Below the pieces are notes generated by a model. It worked only from the letters and a program-made list of their open reading frames with translations. It did not search any database and had not been told where the DNA came from. A DNA stretch of 64,000 nt from Ensifer canadensis (GTDB lineage: Bacteria; Pseudomonadota; Alphaproteobacteria; Rhizobiales; Rhizobiaceae). A program made the translations under genes and the position numbers. The stretch spans positions 868,001 through 932,000 of the forward strand of contig NZ_CP083371.1 in the NCBI RefSeq assembly GCF_017488845.2, read 5' to 3'. This document shows, one piece after another, positions 1 to 9,285 of this stretch; positions within the stretch are counted from its first letter, which is position 1, and every line of letters starts with the position of its first letter.

Positions 1-245
1 ATGCTCGACAGTTATGGGTCCCGCCTGGCTTCGCACACGGATTCTGTACATTAGAGCCGAATACTGTGATTAGCTATAAGGTAACGGACTACTACTCTCC
101 CGAGTATGACCGCGGACTGCTGTGGAACGATCCAGATATTGCGATTGAGTGGCCGGTGACGACGGATGCTGCCATACTTTCCGACAAAGATCGGAGGCAA
201 CCAGTGCTGGCAGACCTTCGAACCAACTTTGTCTTCGCCTCCTAA
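1..245 (+). CDS. rfbC: dTDP-4-dehydrorhamnose 3,5-epimerase, C-terminal part (5' end outside window)
   Basis: Third enzyme of dTDP-L-rhamnose synthesis: it epimerises C3 and C5 of the 4-keto-6-deoxyglucose nucleotide in the cytosol. The reading frame is open from base 3 and ends with TAA at 243-245. It encodes about 80 residues of the RmlC cupin, including WVPPGFAHGF and the conserved Y-x-P-E-Y-D-R-G-L-L-W-N-D-P segment that closes the active site. Only the C-terminal half is present because the window begins inside the gene. It is followed after 57 bp by rfbB, so the order is rfbC-rfbB-rfbD-rfbA. Family assignment is firm from the motifs; length and start cannot be judged. Confidence 0.9.
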   Translation, partial: ARQLWVPPGFAHGFCTLEPNTVISYKVTDYYSPEYDRGLLWNDPDIAIEWPVTTDAAILSDKDRRQPVLADLRTNFVFAS

Positions 246-302
246 TTGGCAAAGATCGGCGGTTGATGCCAATTCAACCAAACTATCGGAGTACACCGAA
301 AC

Positions 303-1364
303 ATGCGCGTACTGGTCACAGGTGGGGCGGGTTTCATAGGATCGGCACTTGTTCGTCATCTCGTTCTTGATAAAGGCTACGAGGTACTGAACGTAGACAA
401 GCTCACTTACGCAGCGACGCTTTCGTCGCTGAAGCAAGTGGATTCGGCGCCTTCTTACCGCTTCCTCAAGGCAGACATTTGTGATGGAAGGGCGATTTCG
501 GAGGCATTCACGACGTTCAAACCAGACCGCGTAATGCACTTGGCGGCCGAGAGCCATGTGGACCGTTCCATTACCGGTGCAAGGGCTTTTGTGGAAACCA
601 ATGTATTTGGAACCTTCAATATGCTCGAATGTGCGCGTAGCTATTGGGCGGGTTTGACGCAGGAGTTGCAAAGCCAGTTTCGCTTCCTGCATGTTTCGAC
701 TGATGAGGTTTATGGCTCACTAGGCGAGGATGGCTTGTTTTCCGAGACGACGCCCTATGACCCAAGCTCGCCTTATTCGGCATCCAAAGCCGCATCTGAC
801 CATCTCGCAAAGGCCTGGTCGCACACCTACGGCATGCCGATAGTGGTATCGAATTGTTCGAACAATTATGGGCCTTACCATTTCCCCGAAAAACTGGTCC
901 CGTTGGTTATTCTGAATGCGCTGGAGGGAAAGCCTCTTCCAGTCTATGGCAATGGCGCCAACATTCGCGATTGGCTGTTTGTTGATGATCATGCCCGCGC
1001 GCTCGATACTATCGCCGAGAAGGGAAGAGTTGGCGAAACCTATAATGTGGGAGGGCGCAATGAGCGCCGAAACATTGACGTCGTCAGGCGCATTTGCGAG
1101 CTGATGAACGAGTTTAACCCTGCCGGCGGACAACACGAGGAATTGATTCAGTTTGTGACGGACCGGCCTGGCCACGACGTGCGCTACGCGATTGATGCAA
1201 CCAAGCTGGAGAAAGAACTTGGCTGGAGGGCACAGGAGACATTCGATACCGGTATCGAAAAGACAGTGCGCTGGTACCTCGACAACGATTGGTGGTGGGC
1301 GCCCCTTCGTAAAGGCTACGAAGGTACGCGTCTTGGGCTGCTGAAGACCGGTACCGCACCATGA
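303..1364 (+). CDS. rfbB: dTDP-glucose 4,6-dehydratase
   Basis: Converts dTDP-glucose to dTDP-4-keto-6-deoxyglucose, the second step of dTDP-L-rhamnose synthesis. The 353-residue product is full length for RmlB, an extended short-chain dehydrogenase. It has an N-terminal NAD-binding TGGAGFIGS, the STDEVYG strand, and the catalytic Y-x-x-x-K in [11 protein letters not shown]. The C-terminal region has the [14 protein letters not shown] segment typical of sugar-nucleotide dehydratases. A GGAG at 288-291 precedes the ATG. The stop codon overlaps the start of rfbD as ATGA, which indicates translational coupling. Confidence 0.95.
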   Translation: MRVLVTGGAGFIGSALVRHLVLDKGYEVLNVDKLTYAATLSSLKQVDSAPSYRFLKADICDGRAISEAFTTFKPDRVMHLAAESHVDRSITGARAFVETNVFGTFNMLECARSYWAGLTQELQSQFRFLHVSTDEVYGSLGEDGLFSETTPYDPSSPYSASKAASDHLAKAWSHTYGMPIVVSNCSNNYGPYHFPEKLVPLVILNALEGKPLPVYGNGANIRDWLFVDDHARALDTIAEKGRVGETYNVGGRNERRNIDVVRRICELMNEFNPAGGQHEELIQFVTDRPGHDVRYAIDATKLEKELGWRAQETFDTGIEKTVRWYLDNDWWWAPLRKGYEGTRLGLLKTGTAP

Positions 1365-2253
1365 CCAGCCCCCGGCGCTTTGTCGTGACTGGGCTGACTG
1401 GGCAAGTGGTTCAGTCGCTCGTAGCGCGCAGTTCTCAGTGTGAGGATGTCGAGATTGTCGCAATCGGGCGTCCGAACTTTGATTTGGCGAATGCCGATAC
1501 TATAACGCAGTCAATCGAAGCGGCGCGGCCCGAGCTGATTGTGTCAGCCGCTGCCTATACGGCTGTCGACCAGGCCGAAAGCAACGAAGGCGATGCCTTC
1601 GCCGTCAATGCTCAGGGCCTGCCGCGCTTGCCCGGATCGCAAAAACGCTTGACGTTCCGATTATTCATCTGTCTACCGATTATGTGTTCGACGGCACCAA
1701 AGCTGCGCCATATGTCGAGAGCGACCCTGTGGCTCCGTTGGGAGTTTATGGGACAAGCAAGTTGTTGGGCGAGCAACTGGTGGCGTCTACACACGAGAAC
1801 CACGCAATTCTCCGTACCGCTTGGGTCTACAGCCCATTCGGCAGAAATTTTGTGCGGACCATTCTTCGTGCGGCCGAGACACGGACCGAATTGGGCGTTG
1901 TTGACGATCAGGTCGGCAATCCGACCTCGGCGCTCGACATTGCGGACGCAATCTTGACTGTTGGACGAAACCTTCTGGGTTCGAACGATCTTGCCATGCG
2001 CGGGATCTTCCATTTAACTGGACGAGGTGCCGCGACTTGGGCGGAGTTCGCCGAGGAAATATTTAGAGTTTCCAAAATGATGGGCGGACCGTTTGCCAAG
2101 ATAAATCGCATTTCCACGAGCGATTATCCGACGCCGGCGCGACGTCCTGCTAACTCACGGCTCAACTGCGAGCGCATTGCCGAATACCATGGCGTAATCC
2201 TACCCAACTGGAAGATTTCCACCAGTGGAGTCGTCCGCCATCTAACACGATAA
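1361..2253 (+). pseudogene. rfbD: dTDP-4-dehydrorhamnose reductase, frameshifted
   Basis: RmlD performs the final NADPH-dependent reduction to dTDP-L-rhamnose. The first part, from ATG 1361, encodes the nucleotide-binding start and AAYTAVDQAES. Near base 1630 the frame breaks, and the rest (ARIAKTLDVP, then HLSTDYVFDG, then YGTSKLLGEQ with the catalytic Y-x-x-x-K) continues in another frame to the stop at 2253. Adding one G in the TTGCCCGG stretch (about 1628-1633) would restore a protein of about 297 residues, the normal length. This is either a real inactivating 1-bp deletion or a sequencing error; the other three rhamnose genes look intact, which mildly favours the latter. Confidence 0.85.
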
Positions 2254-2277
2254 TAGATTTAAAGCGGAGTTGATTGA

Positions 2278-3144
2278 ATGAAGGGAATTATACTTGCTGG
2301 CGGCAGCGGGTCCCGTCTGCATCCTATGACGTTGGTCGGTTCGAAACAATTAATGCCCGTTTACGATAAGCCAATGATCTATTATCCATTGTCAACATTG
2401 ATGCTAGCGGGGATTCGAGAAATATTGATCATCTCGACGCCGAGGGACCTGCCTGATTTTCAAGCCTTGCTTGGGGATGGCTCCAGATGGGGGCTTTCTC
2501 TGTCCTATGCCGAGCAGGCTTCGCCGAATGGTCTTGCGCAAGCCTACGTCATCGGTGCCTCCTTCGTAGGAGACAGTCCCTCGTGCTTGATTCTTGGTGA
2601 CAATATCTTCTTCGGCCATGGAATTATTGAGCTCTTTAAAAGCGCTATGGAACGTACGGATGGTGCGACAGTCTTCGCCTACCATGTAAACGATCCAGAA
2701 CGCTATGGAGTGGTCGAATTCGACCCGGCAATGCGGGCGCTGACGATTGAAGAGAAACCCGAGAAACCTCGGTCCCAATGGGCCGTCACGGGGTTGTATT
2801 TCTACGACCAGGATGTCGTGGATATTGCCGCTAGCCTTAAGCCCTCAGCTCGCGGTGAGTACGAGATAACAGATGTTAATCGCACATATCTGGAGCGCGG
2901 TAAGCTACATGTCGAGAAGATGGGGCGAGGATATGCGTGGCTTGATACCGGGACTCCTGACAGTCTTTTGGAAGCATCTGAGTTCGTTGCCACTCTGGAG
3001 CGCAGGCAGGGCTTCAAAATTGCCTGCCCTGAAGAAGTTGCCTATCGTCTCGGCTTCATTGATGCCAATCAACTAGAGTCACTTGCAGGTCAATATGGCA
3101 AGAGCGCCTATGGCCACTACCTGACAAGCGTCCTTGAAAGTTAA
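2278..3144 (+). CDS. rfbA: glucose-1-phosphate thymidylyltransferase
   Basis: Catalyses the first committed step, glucose-1-phosphate plus dTTP to dTDP-glucose. The 288-residue product matches RmlA length. It begins with the nucleotide-binding signature [11 protein letters not shown], and also has [25 protein letters not shown] and a sugar-binding E-E-K-P. The C-terminal [14 protein letters not shown] segment is characteristic of RmlA. A GGAG at about 2265 lies eight bases before the ATG. It is the last gene of the rhamnose set and converges on the minus-strand capsule operon. Confidence 0.95.
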   Translation: MKGIILAGGSGSRLHPMTLVGSKQLMPVYDKPMIYYPLSTLMLAGIREILIISTPRDLPDFQALLGDGSRWGLSLSYAEQASPNGLAQAYVIGASFVGDSPSCLILGDNIFFGHGIIELFKSAMERTDGATVFAYHVNDPERYGVVEFDPAMRALTIEEKPEKPRSQWAVTGLYFYDQDVVDIAASLKPSARGEYEITDVNRTYLERGKLHVEKMGRGYAWLDTGTPDSLLEASEFVATLERRQGFKIACPEEVAYRLGFIDANQLESLAGQYGKSAYGHYLTSVLES

Positions 3145-3153
3145 ACTTCTGTA

Positions 3154-3205
3154 GGGGGAATGGCGGACGCGCGCCCGTTTGCGCGCGTCGGAAGCAAGTT
3201 TCCCC
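3154..3205. terminator. stem-loop between convergent rfbA and the capsule operon
   Basis: A perfect 8-bp stem, GACGCGCG (3166-3173) with CGCGCGTC (3182-3189), closes an 8-nt loop. An outer GGGGAA/TTCCCC pairing (3155-3160 with 3200-3205) can extend it. It lies between two converging gene sets and could terminate both. There is no clear U-tract, so intrinsic termination is an inference. Confidence 0.45.
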
Positions 3206-3217
3206 GGCGAGTAGCTC

Positions 3218-5395
3218 CTAAGTGAACCAACGTCGCGGAACGGGGAGAGAACTAAACGGTGTAATCTTTGGGTCCGAGCGATCCGTGCTGTAACCGGGAT
3301 TGCTCGCAGGATCATCGAACGTGTGTGTTAGATGTAGGCGCTTAAGGTTCTCCTGCTCCCGCTCGAACCGCTTGCTGTTTTCGCCACCGCGGTCGGAACC
3401 GCGAGAAACGGATTCGTGGTGTATGAGGTACGCAAACGGCGTCCAGACAATGCGGAAGCCCGCCTTGTGAGCCCTGAGACAGTAGTCAACATCATTGTAA
3501 GCGACAGCAAAGTTCTCCTCGTCCCACTGTCCTATTTGCCGCGCGCATTCGCCAGAAATCAGCATTACAGCACCAGTCACGCACGTCATCGAATTCCGCA
3601 CATGTAGGCGATTCATCGGCCCACCGAAATCTTCTGGCTTGTTCAAATACCAATGGCCGGCAAGGCCACCGAAACCGGTAATGACGCCAGCGTGTTGAAG
3701 TCGCCGATCCGGATAAAGGAGCTTCGCACCCACGATACCGACCTGATCGTACGACAGGCAATCAACAAGCTCATCAAGCCAACCGCCGTCGATGATCTCG
3801 ACGTCATTGTTAAGCAGGAGGAAGTGCTCCCCGCTCGCGCGTTCCATGCCCTCGTTGATTGCCCTTGAGAAGTTGAAGGTAGCCTGCTTGATATGGCACG
3901 AAAATGACGGAAACCGCTGTCCGTACTCATTGTAGAGCGCGAGCGTTGCCGGTTCTGTGGAACCATTGTCGATTACTATGACTTCGTGATTGTCATACGC
4001 GGTCTGTTCATAGATTCCCTTCAACAACGTCGCCATCAGGGCGTAGGAGTCTTTGTTCGGGATGATTATGGATATCTTCGGGCGGTTTGTCGCTGATGTT
4101 CCGAACCGGATACGGTGAAGCGTGGTTGTCAGAGCCTCAGTGACCTCAGTTGCTTTTCCCGCGCGTGCGAATTTATCCTTAAGGGCTGCGCGCGCGTTGT
4201 CCGTCGCTCGATCAATAAACTTGCTAGAGTAGGTTGTTCCAGTCTGCCGCCACCAATACGCTGGATACGGCACGTGGATGATCATTGCGTCGTCTAGTCC
4301 TTCGAGGTAGCGAAGTAGCAGGTCATAATCTTGAGAGCCTTCGAAGCCGCTACGAAGCTTTCCGATTTCATTCAGCCGCTGGCGGCGATAGACGGAAAAG
4401 TGATTTATATAGTTCACGCCGGTCAAGAGCACCGGATCATAGGCCGGTTTGAGCATAAGACCGATCGGTTCTAGTGCGTCATTGACAACCAATTCATCCG
4501 TGTAGAAAAACTCCGCATCCGGATGCGTGGCAATGGCGGTCTGGATAACAGTCAAGCCGTTGGGCGCGATAACGTCATCATGGTCCAGCAGCGCGACCCA
4601 TTCACCCCGCGCAGCATCGATGCCAGAATTGGTCGCCAATGCTATGCCTTTGTTGATAGGGTTCGCAACAACTACAATGTTTGGTTTTGCAGGTTGTGAA
4701 GTGAACCAGCCCAAGGTGTCTGATGAATCAGAACCATCGTCCGACAGAACAAGCTCCACGCCTTCGATGTTTTGTTTTTCAAACGACGAGACCAATTCAT
4801 TCAAGTAGCGAACTGGAGCGTTATAAACAGGAACAACGATGCTGAGCCACGGATCCGTGCAGCCTAGCTGACCTGGCAAAAGCTTATCAGCAAGTATGCG
4901 AGCCTGCTCGACATAGCGCGCGGCCACGGTATTTCGCTTTCCAAGCCTGATCGTTGGCAGCTTCTTCCAGAACCTTGGGAGCCGTGAAAATCGGGCGACT
5001 ACCAATTCACTGTTCTGACGTTGCTGATCCGAGATGAAATGCTGCAACGCAATAGCCGATCGAATTGCTCGGACTTCTAGGGTCAGTTGGCAAGGTTCGC
5101 TGGCGGGATCCAGCCTCAGAGTGCAGATTGTGCCGAAGGAGCCCACATCGGCGACGATCAGAAAGTTTCTCCCTGATCCGGCCGTCAACGCTTCTTCCTC
5201 ACGGAATCCCTGACCCCGATTGACGTAAAGCTTAGGTTGAATTTCTCCGCTGCGAGAAGCCAGTTTGATTACGACGTAGCGTTCACGGAGTGGAGAAAAG
5301 CGTATCAAGAAATAGGGGTCGTCACCCTCCGCCAGCCAGAGACCCTGCTCGCCAGCGTCTGCGACGAGTTCATTCTGCGCAATGACATTGAGCAT
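3218..5395 (-). CDS. large glycosyltransferase with two family-2 domains
   Basis: Probably adds two sugars, or polymerises a repeat, on the cytoplasmic face during capsule or O-chain synthesis. The 725-residue product has an N-terminal region without recognised motifs (about 1-180). A first GT2 domain begins at LSIVVPVYN (about 184) with the metal-binding DHDD at LLDHDDV. A second GT2 domain begins at PKISIIIPNKDS (about 440) with LLNNDVEI and, later, AYNDVDYCLRA. Twin-domain GT2 proteins of this size are common in rhizobial polysaccharide loci. It is the last gene of the minus-strand export operon, 5 bp after the KpsM-like permease. Substrate cannot be inferred. Confidence 0.85.
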   Translation of the reverse strand: MLNVIAQNELVADAGEQGLWLAEGDDPYFLIRFSPLRERYVVIKLASRSGEIQPKLYVNRGQGFREEEALTAGSGRNFLIVADVGSFGTICTLRLDPASEPCQLTLEVRAIRSAIALQHFISDQQRQNSELVVARFSRLPRFWKKLPTIRLGKRNTVAARYVEQARILADKLLPGQLGCTDPWLSIVVPVYNAPVRYLNELVSSFEKQNIEGVELVLSDDGSDSSDTLGWFTSQPAKPNIVVVANPINKGIALATNSGIDAARGEWVALLDHDDVIAPNGLTVIQTAIATHPDAEFFYTDELVVNDALEPIGLMLKPAYDPVLLTGVNYINHFSVYRRQRLNEIGKLRSGFEGSQDYDLLLRYLEGLDDAMIIHVPYPAYWWRQTGTTYSSKFIDRATDNARAALKDKFARAGKATEVTEALTTTLHRIRFGTSATNRPKISIIIPNKDSYALMATLLKGIYEQTAYDNHEVIVIDNGSTEPATLALYNEYGQRFPSFSCHIKQATFNFSRAINEGMERASGEHFLLLNNDVEIIDGGWLDELVDCLSYDQVGIVGAKLLYPDRRLQHAGVITGFGGLAGHWYLNKPEDFGGPMNRLHVRNSMTCVTGAVMLISGECARQIGQWDEENFAVAYNDVDYCLRAHKAGFRIVWTPFAYLIHHESVSRGSDRGGENSKRFEREQENLKRLHLTHTFDDPASNPGYSTDRSDPKITPFSSLPVPRRWFT

Positions 5396-5400
5396 GTCAC

Positions 5401-6219
5401 TTATTTCCCTTCAAGAGTAATCCGGCGAACAATCCGCTCCAGCATAAGTCCGATGCATAAAGCACCAAGGCCGAACGACAAAAGATACGGCTTGTCAAGA
5501 ACTTGGCTGTTGTAAGTCGGATAGAACGCGGAACGCATCCATTCGACTGCATGGACTACCGGATTCCAAGACAGGGCATAAGCGATTTGTGACGGCAGTG
5601 CTGATATAACGAACAGCGTGCCAGAGGATATGTAGATAACGATTAGACATAGTGAGTAAACTGTTACGAAAAATGCGATTAACGCGGTGATTACACCCGT
5701 GACGACGCCAACACCGACAGCCAGCAAAATTGTGGACAAGAACGCTTTGGCCGCTTCAGACCAATCATATGGAAATGGCTTGTCACCCAAAGACAGCAGA
5801 ATCATAAACGTCAAAAAAACTGTGAAGCAGGCTGCGATCGTTTCGAGAAAAGCCCTTGCGAAGAGAATGTCGAGAACTTTCACGGCCGGTATCGCAAGCA
5901 TTGGGCGGTTCATGACAATCGATAGCGCCATGAACCGTGATACGTACATGAACGTCAGGCAGGGAAGTAGCCCCGTCGCGAAAAATAGCCTCATGCTGTC
6001 ACCAAACGGTGTTGTCCTCCCTGCAAATGAATAGATCAGGAGGAGCACAAACATATGCGCAAGTGGCCAAACGGATACCAGCAGAAATCCTAATCCGTGA
6101 TTGAAGAAGCGTGTTCGCATGTCGCGCAAGATGACCGCGCGCATAACGTTTGCCTTTTGCCTAAGGGCATAGGGGATCGATCGCGGGTCCTTGCCGGCTT
6201 CATAAGCGACGCCCTTCAT
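5401..6219 (-). CDS. ABC-2 type polysaccharide export permease (KpsM-like)
   Basis: Membrane subunit of the ABC transporter that exports a lipid-linked capsular polysaccharide across the inner membrane. The 272-residue product has about six hydrophobic segments. The N-terminal region VILRDMRTRFFNHGLGFL is the family's conserved amphipathic start before the first membrane helix. The C-terminal helix SFGLGALCIGLMLERIVR closes it. Its ATG overlaps the stop of the preceding gene as ATGA. The partner ATPase is encoded upstream in the same operon (8617-9285). Family-level assignment is firm; the exported polymer is inferred from context. Confidence 0.88.
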   Translation of the reverse strand: MKGVAYEAGKDPRSIPYALRQKANVMRAVILRDMRTRFFNHGLGFLLVSVWPLAHMFVLLLIYSFAGRTTPFGDSMRLFFATGLLPCLTFMYVSRFMALSIVMNRPMLAIPAVKVLDILFARAFLETIAACFTVFLTFMILLSLGDKPFPYDWSEAAKAFLSTILLAVGVGVVTGVITALIAFFVTVYSLCLIVIYISSGTLFVISALPSQIAYALSWNPVVHAVEWMRSAFYPTYNSQVLDKPYLLSFGLGALCIGLMLERIVRRITLEGK

Positions 6220-7316
6220 ATTGATTCCACCTGAAGAAGGCCCGGAATGTTTGGTTGCGCGGCGCGCATTCTTTCTACAGCCTTAAATGTTGCCGACCGC
6301 GCTGCCTCGCGGGCAGATTTAGAGTTCAAGAGCGTTTGTATTGCGGCGATCCATGCAGCGGGGTTATTTTCTACCAACATCTCACCTTCGCTCTGGTTTC
6401 GACTGTAGACTTCCGAGTTAGAGTAAATAGCCGCGGCCCCCATACGGCTGACGTCAATCCGCTTTGTGTCGGCACGGGCACTGTTAATGCGCCCGTCCAA
6501 AAGCGGCACCAACGCAATGTCGGCCGGAGAATGGCGGCTTCGCAGTGCGAACTCCTTCCAGGGAAGGGGAGGTAATATCCGCAACCTTGATTCAGTAGAC
6601 TTTTTATTCTGCCATATGGTGGCGTTGCGTCTATCGGCAGTCACTTCAAAAATTACGTTCTCGTGACGGGATAGAATTTCATCGATAATAGGTTTTAAGA
6701 AGGCATGTTCGGCGCGATGGATGCCTGTCGCGTGGTATCCGATAATCAAACAATGATCGTTCCCTGTACGCATTGCGGGGAGCACGTCGGTACCGGTGGG
6801 CAACGGAGGTAGCAGCCGAACGACAGCACCATTTGACTCCAGAACTCTAACTAGTGTGGGTGTAGCTGCCCATACAATGTCGAGATGTGCATTGAGCCGC
6901 CGCAGCGGCCAAAGATGCAAGCGAGCTAGTTTTACGCGGTACGGCAAGGGTGTGTCCGAATCCAACACAATAGCCGAAACGTCGTCATCAATAAACATGC
7001 CAACGCCAGCTAGCTTGGCCGCGTGTCTCTCAATCCACTTCACTTGCCGCCAACCCAGATACCGGCAGATGATTACAAAGCAACCCTCGGGATTGATATC
7101 TGCTATATCGTGGTCGAGGCAACGCACATTTACCGGGATGCGTGCATCATAGAAGCGCAAACGCTCTTCCAGAAAATAGCTGAAGCTAGGATTTTCTCCC
7201 TGGCGAAAGACCACGATTGAGCGAGCGACAGCCTCGGTAAAAGTGCTCCTGCGTGTTCTCGGCTGCGGAAGAAGTGCTCCTACAGTGTTGTGAAACTGGT
7301 CTTCGAGCCAAGTCAT
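6216..7316 (-). CDS. putative glycosyltransferase in capsule export operon
   Basis: Unrecognised at sequence-motif level, but the C-terminal half resembles a GT-B glycosyltransferase: LLPPLP and ILPPLPWKEF, then ADIALVPLLDG and a late glycine/serine-rich acceptor segment. The start at 7316 is chosen because ATG 7316-7314 overlaps the stop of the upstream gene as TGATG; an in-frame start at 7403 would run 87 bp into that gene. From 7316 the product is 366 residues. The gene lies between a KpsE-like protein and the KpsM-like permease, so a role in building or priming the exported chain is likely. The exact activity is unknown. Confidence 0.65.
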   Translation of the reverse strand: MTWLEDQFHNTVGALLPQPRTRRSTFTEAVARSIVVFRQGENPSFSYFLEERLRFYDARIPVNVRCLDHDIADINPEGCFVIICRYLGWRQVKWIERHAAKLAGVGMFIDDDVSAIVLDSDTPLPYRVKLARLHLWPLRRLNAHLDIVWAATPTLVRVLESNGAVVRLLPPLPTGTDVLPAMRTGNDHCLIIGYHATGIHRAEHAFLKPIIDEILSRHENVIFEVTADRRNATIWQNKKSTESRLRILPPLPWKEFALRSRHSPADIALVPLLDGRINSARADTKRIDVSRMGAAAIYSNSEVYSRNQSEGEMLVENNPAAWIAAIQTLLNSKSAREAARSATFKAVERMRAAQPNIPGLLQVESI

Positions 7317-8620
7317 CAGGCTAATTTGTTTCGTGTAAGCACAAGGGCGCCAATGGATGATACCCAGGCAACCAAAGAGGTCAACGCTACTATTAACACC
7401 CAAAACGCTCGTGTCGGGTAAAGTGCCTCGTCAGGTAAGCTCGGCTCGAGGAAGCTATCGAGATACATCAATTGCTGTTTACTAATGAATTGGACCTGCT
7501 CGAATGATCTGACGCTTGCGGCAAACTGCTGTTCTGCGAGTTGCAGTTCGAACTGGAGGCTAGAGAGCTCAGCTGAGACGTTTGCTAGATTCTGCTCCGA
7601 AGACTGGTTGGGACCTGCAATCTGCCGCTGAAGGCCATCGATCTGTGCCTGTTTGCTCTGGATCTCCCTTGCAAGCACGCGCATCTGCGGCGCTTCCTTC
7701 GAGACACTTTCGAGTTTCACGCTGTACGATTGCTCAAGCTCAATCTTCTCCTTCTGCAAAGTCGTGAGCAGATTTGATAGCATTGAGGAGGACCCCTCGA
7801 TGGTAAGTACCCCCGTTTTGTTTTGCTGAGTAGCTACGCGCTCCCGAACGTCGCGGAGTTTCTCGGACGCTCGATCTAGATTGGCTTTTGACGTTGCGAT
7901 GACGTCTTTCCAGATTCGGTCGCTTAGTTGGTTGATGGTCCGCTCCGATGCGGCGATGATCGCGGTCAAAATATCCCGCGCGTCAGCCGCCGAAAATGCG
8001 CGGGCGGTCACAGTAATGATACCACTTGAAGGACTCACGGACGTCTTGACCATGCCATCCCAGTAATCCAAAAACTCTTCGTATGTGGCGTCCGATTTTA
8101 ACCGCGCGAAGAAATCCGCATCCTTCACCATGAAACGCTCCCGAACGCCAATCTGCAGTTCAAGTGCCTCAAGGATCGCGCGGCTGTGTACGAAGTTTGT
8201 GACAATCTGAGTGTCTTGAACGATCTTCGCTGAAGGCAAACCCGTAATCTTGCCCAACTGATCCTTGCCTATTGCAGGCGCTGAAGTTCGGACGACGAAA
8301 CGTGCCTCAGACTGGTATTGATCGGAGGCAACCGAGCCGTAATAGATAATCGCGCAAACAATTGGAAGTATAAGAAAACAAAAGGTGACGCATATCGTCG
8401 CCCATCGAAATACTCTATCTGCCAATCGGGGTCGAAGTCCCGCTGCCTCGTAGAGCTTGCTTCGATTGGAGGTGGAGAAGCGCAGCTTTCGAGCGGTTGC
8501 GGACAACGCCTTGGTCGCAGAACGGCTCTTTTGCAGGGCCGTTGACCGCTGAATATCCGGTTTCAGGTTTGTCATCTTTGGCGTATTTTCGTCTCGTCGT
8601 TTGGAGGCCGCTCTTCTCAC
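7316..8620 (-). CDS. capsule export inner-membrane protein, KpsE-like (copy 2)
   Basis: Polysaccharide co-polymerase/export protein of the KpsE/Wzz class, linking the ABC exporter to the periplasm. The 434-residue product has a cytoplasmic basic N-terminus and a membrane helix near residue 75 (TICVTFCFLILPIVCAII). The family hallmark SDQYQSEARFVVR follows immediately after it. A long periplasmic coiled-coil region comes next (KEKIELEQSYSVKLESVSKE and further heptads), then a proline-flanked C-terminal helix. It shares this layout with the protein at 9282-10592 in the same operon. The 3' end overlaps the next gene as TGATG. Confidence 0.85.
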   Translation of the reverse strand: MRRAASKRRDENTPKMTNLKPDIQRSTALQKSRSATKALSATARKLRFSTSNRSKLYEAAGLRPRLADRVFRWATICVTFCFLILPIVCAIIYYGSVASDQYQSEARFVVRTSAPAIGKDQLGKITGLPSAKIVQDTQIVTNFVHSRAILEALELQIGVRERFMVKDADFFARLKSDATYEEFLDYWDGMVKTSVSPSSGIITVTARAFSAADARDILTAIIAASERTINQLSDRIWKDVIATSKANLDRASEKLRDVRERVATQQNKTGVLTIEGSSSMLSNLLTTLQKEKIELEQSYSVKLESVSKEAPQMRVLAREIQSKQAQIDGLQRQIAGPNQSSEQNLANVSAELSSLQFELQLAEQQFAASVRSFEQVQFISKQQLMYLDSFLEPSLPDEALYPTRAFWVLIVALTSLVAWVSSIGALVLTRNKLA

Positions 8621-9285
8621 CGATTTAGTCGGTAGTAAGTCTCAATCGCGTCAGTAACCTTGTCAAACAAGAGCATCTGCCCATCGACGAGAACAATCCC
8701 CTTGTCGCAATACGCGCTAATCGTCGACATACTGTGAGAAATCATAATTATGTCAGAATCCTTGCGACGGTTCTCGAAGGCAGTGCGGCACCGTGCCTGA
8801 AACCGCGCGTCTCCGACTGCCGTGATTTCGTCCACTAGGTAACAGTCAAATTCGATAGCCATAGACAGACCAAATGCTAGTCTAGCCATCATGCCCGAGG
8901 AATACGTGCGCACAGGGGCAAATATGTAGTCGCCCAATTCTGCGAAGTCCTCAACGAAATCCGAAACACGCCGGACGTCTTCCCCGTATACACGGGCAAC
9001 GAAGGCGAGGTTGTCCCTGCCAGTCATTTGTGGATGGAAGCCGCCTGCGAATCCTAGTGGCCAGGAAACCCGAAGATCTTTGATGATCCTGCCCGAATTT
9101 GGTAGGGCTGACCCGGCAATCATCTTCATGGTTGTTGATTTGCCCGCTCCATTTACTCCAAGCAATCCGTACGAGTAGCCGGACAGGAATTCCATGCTGA
9201 CGCGATCCAAGATTACTTTCTTGTGGCCTTCGGTTTTGAAATACTTTGAGACGTTCCTGAGTTTTATCATCGCGCCCTCAATCAC
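8617..9285 (-). CDS. polysaccharide ABC transporter ATPase (KpsT-like)
   Basis: Energy-coupling subunit of the capsule exporter. The 222-residue product is full length for KpsT/RfbE-type short ATPases. It carries Walker A GVNGAGKST, the signature region YSSGMMARLAFG (a divergent LSGGQ), Walker B YLVDEITAVGD and the switch histidine in MISHSMSTI. It overlaps both neighbours by 4 bp and is sandwiched between two KpsE-like genes. Partner permease: 5401-6219. The short C-terminus lacks a carbohydrate-binding extension, which fits group 2-type capsule export rather than Wzt-type O-antigen export. Confidence 0.92.
   Translation of the reverse strand: MIEGAMIKLRNVSKYFKTEGHKKVILDRVSMEFLSGYSYGLLGVNGAGKSTTMKMIAGSALPNSGRIIKDLRVSWPLGFAGGFHPQMTGRDNLAFVARVYGEDVRRVSDFVEDFAELGDYIFAPVRTYSSGMMARLAFGLSMAIEFDCYLVDEITAVGDARFQARCRTAFENRRKDSDIIMISHSMSTISAYCDKGIVLVDGQMLLFDKVTDAIETYYRLNR

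Noticed and set aside
1361..1957. 198-codon frame as a complete reductase
   Set aside because: After about residue 90 it leaves the RmlD family; the C-terminal half is in another frame, so it is a frameshifted gene rather than a short one.
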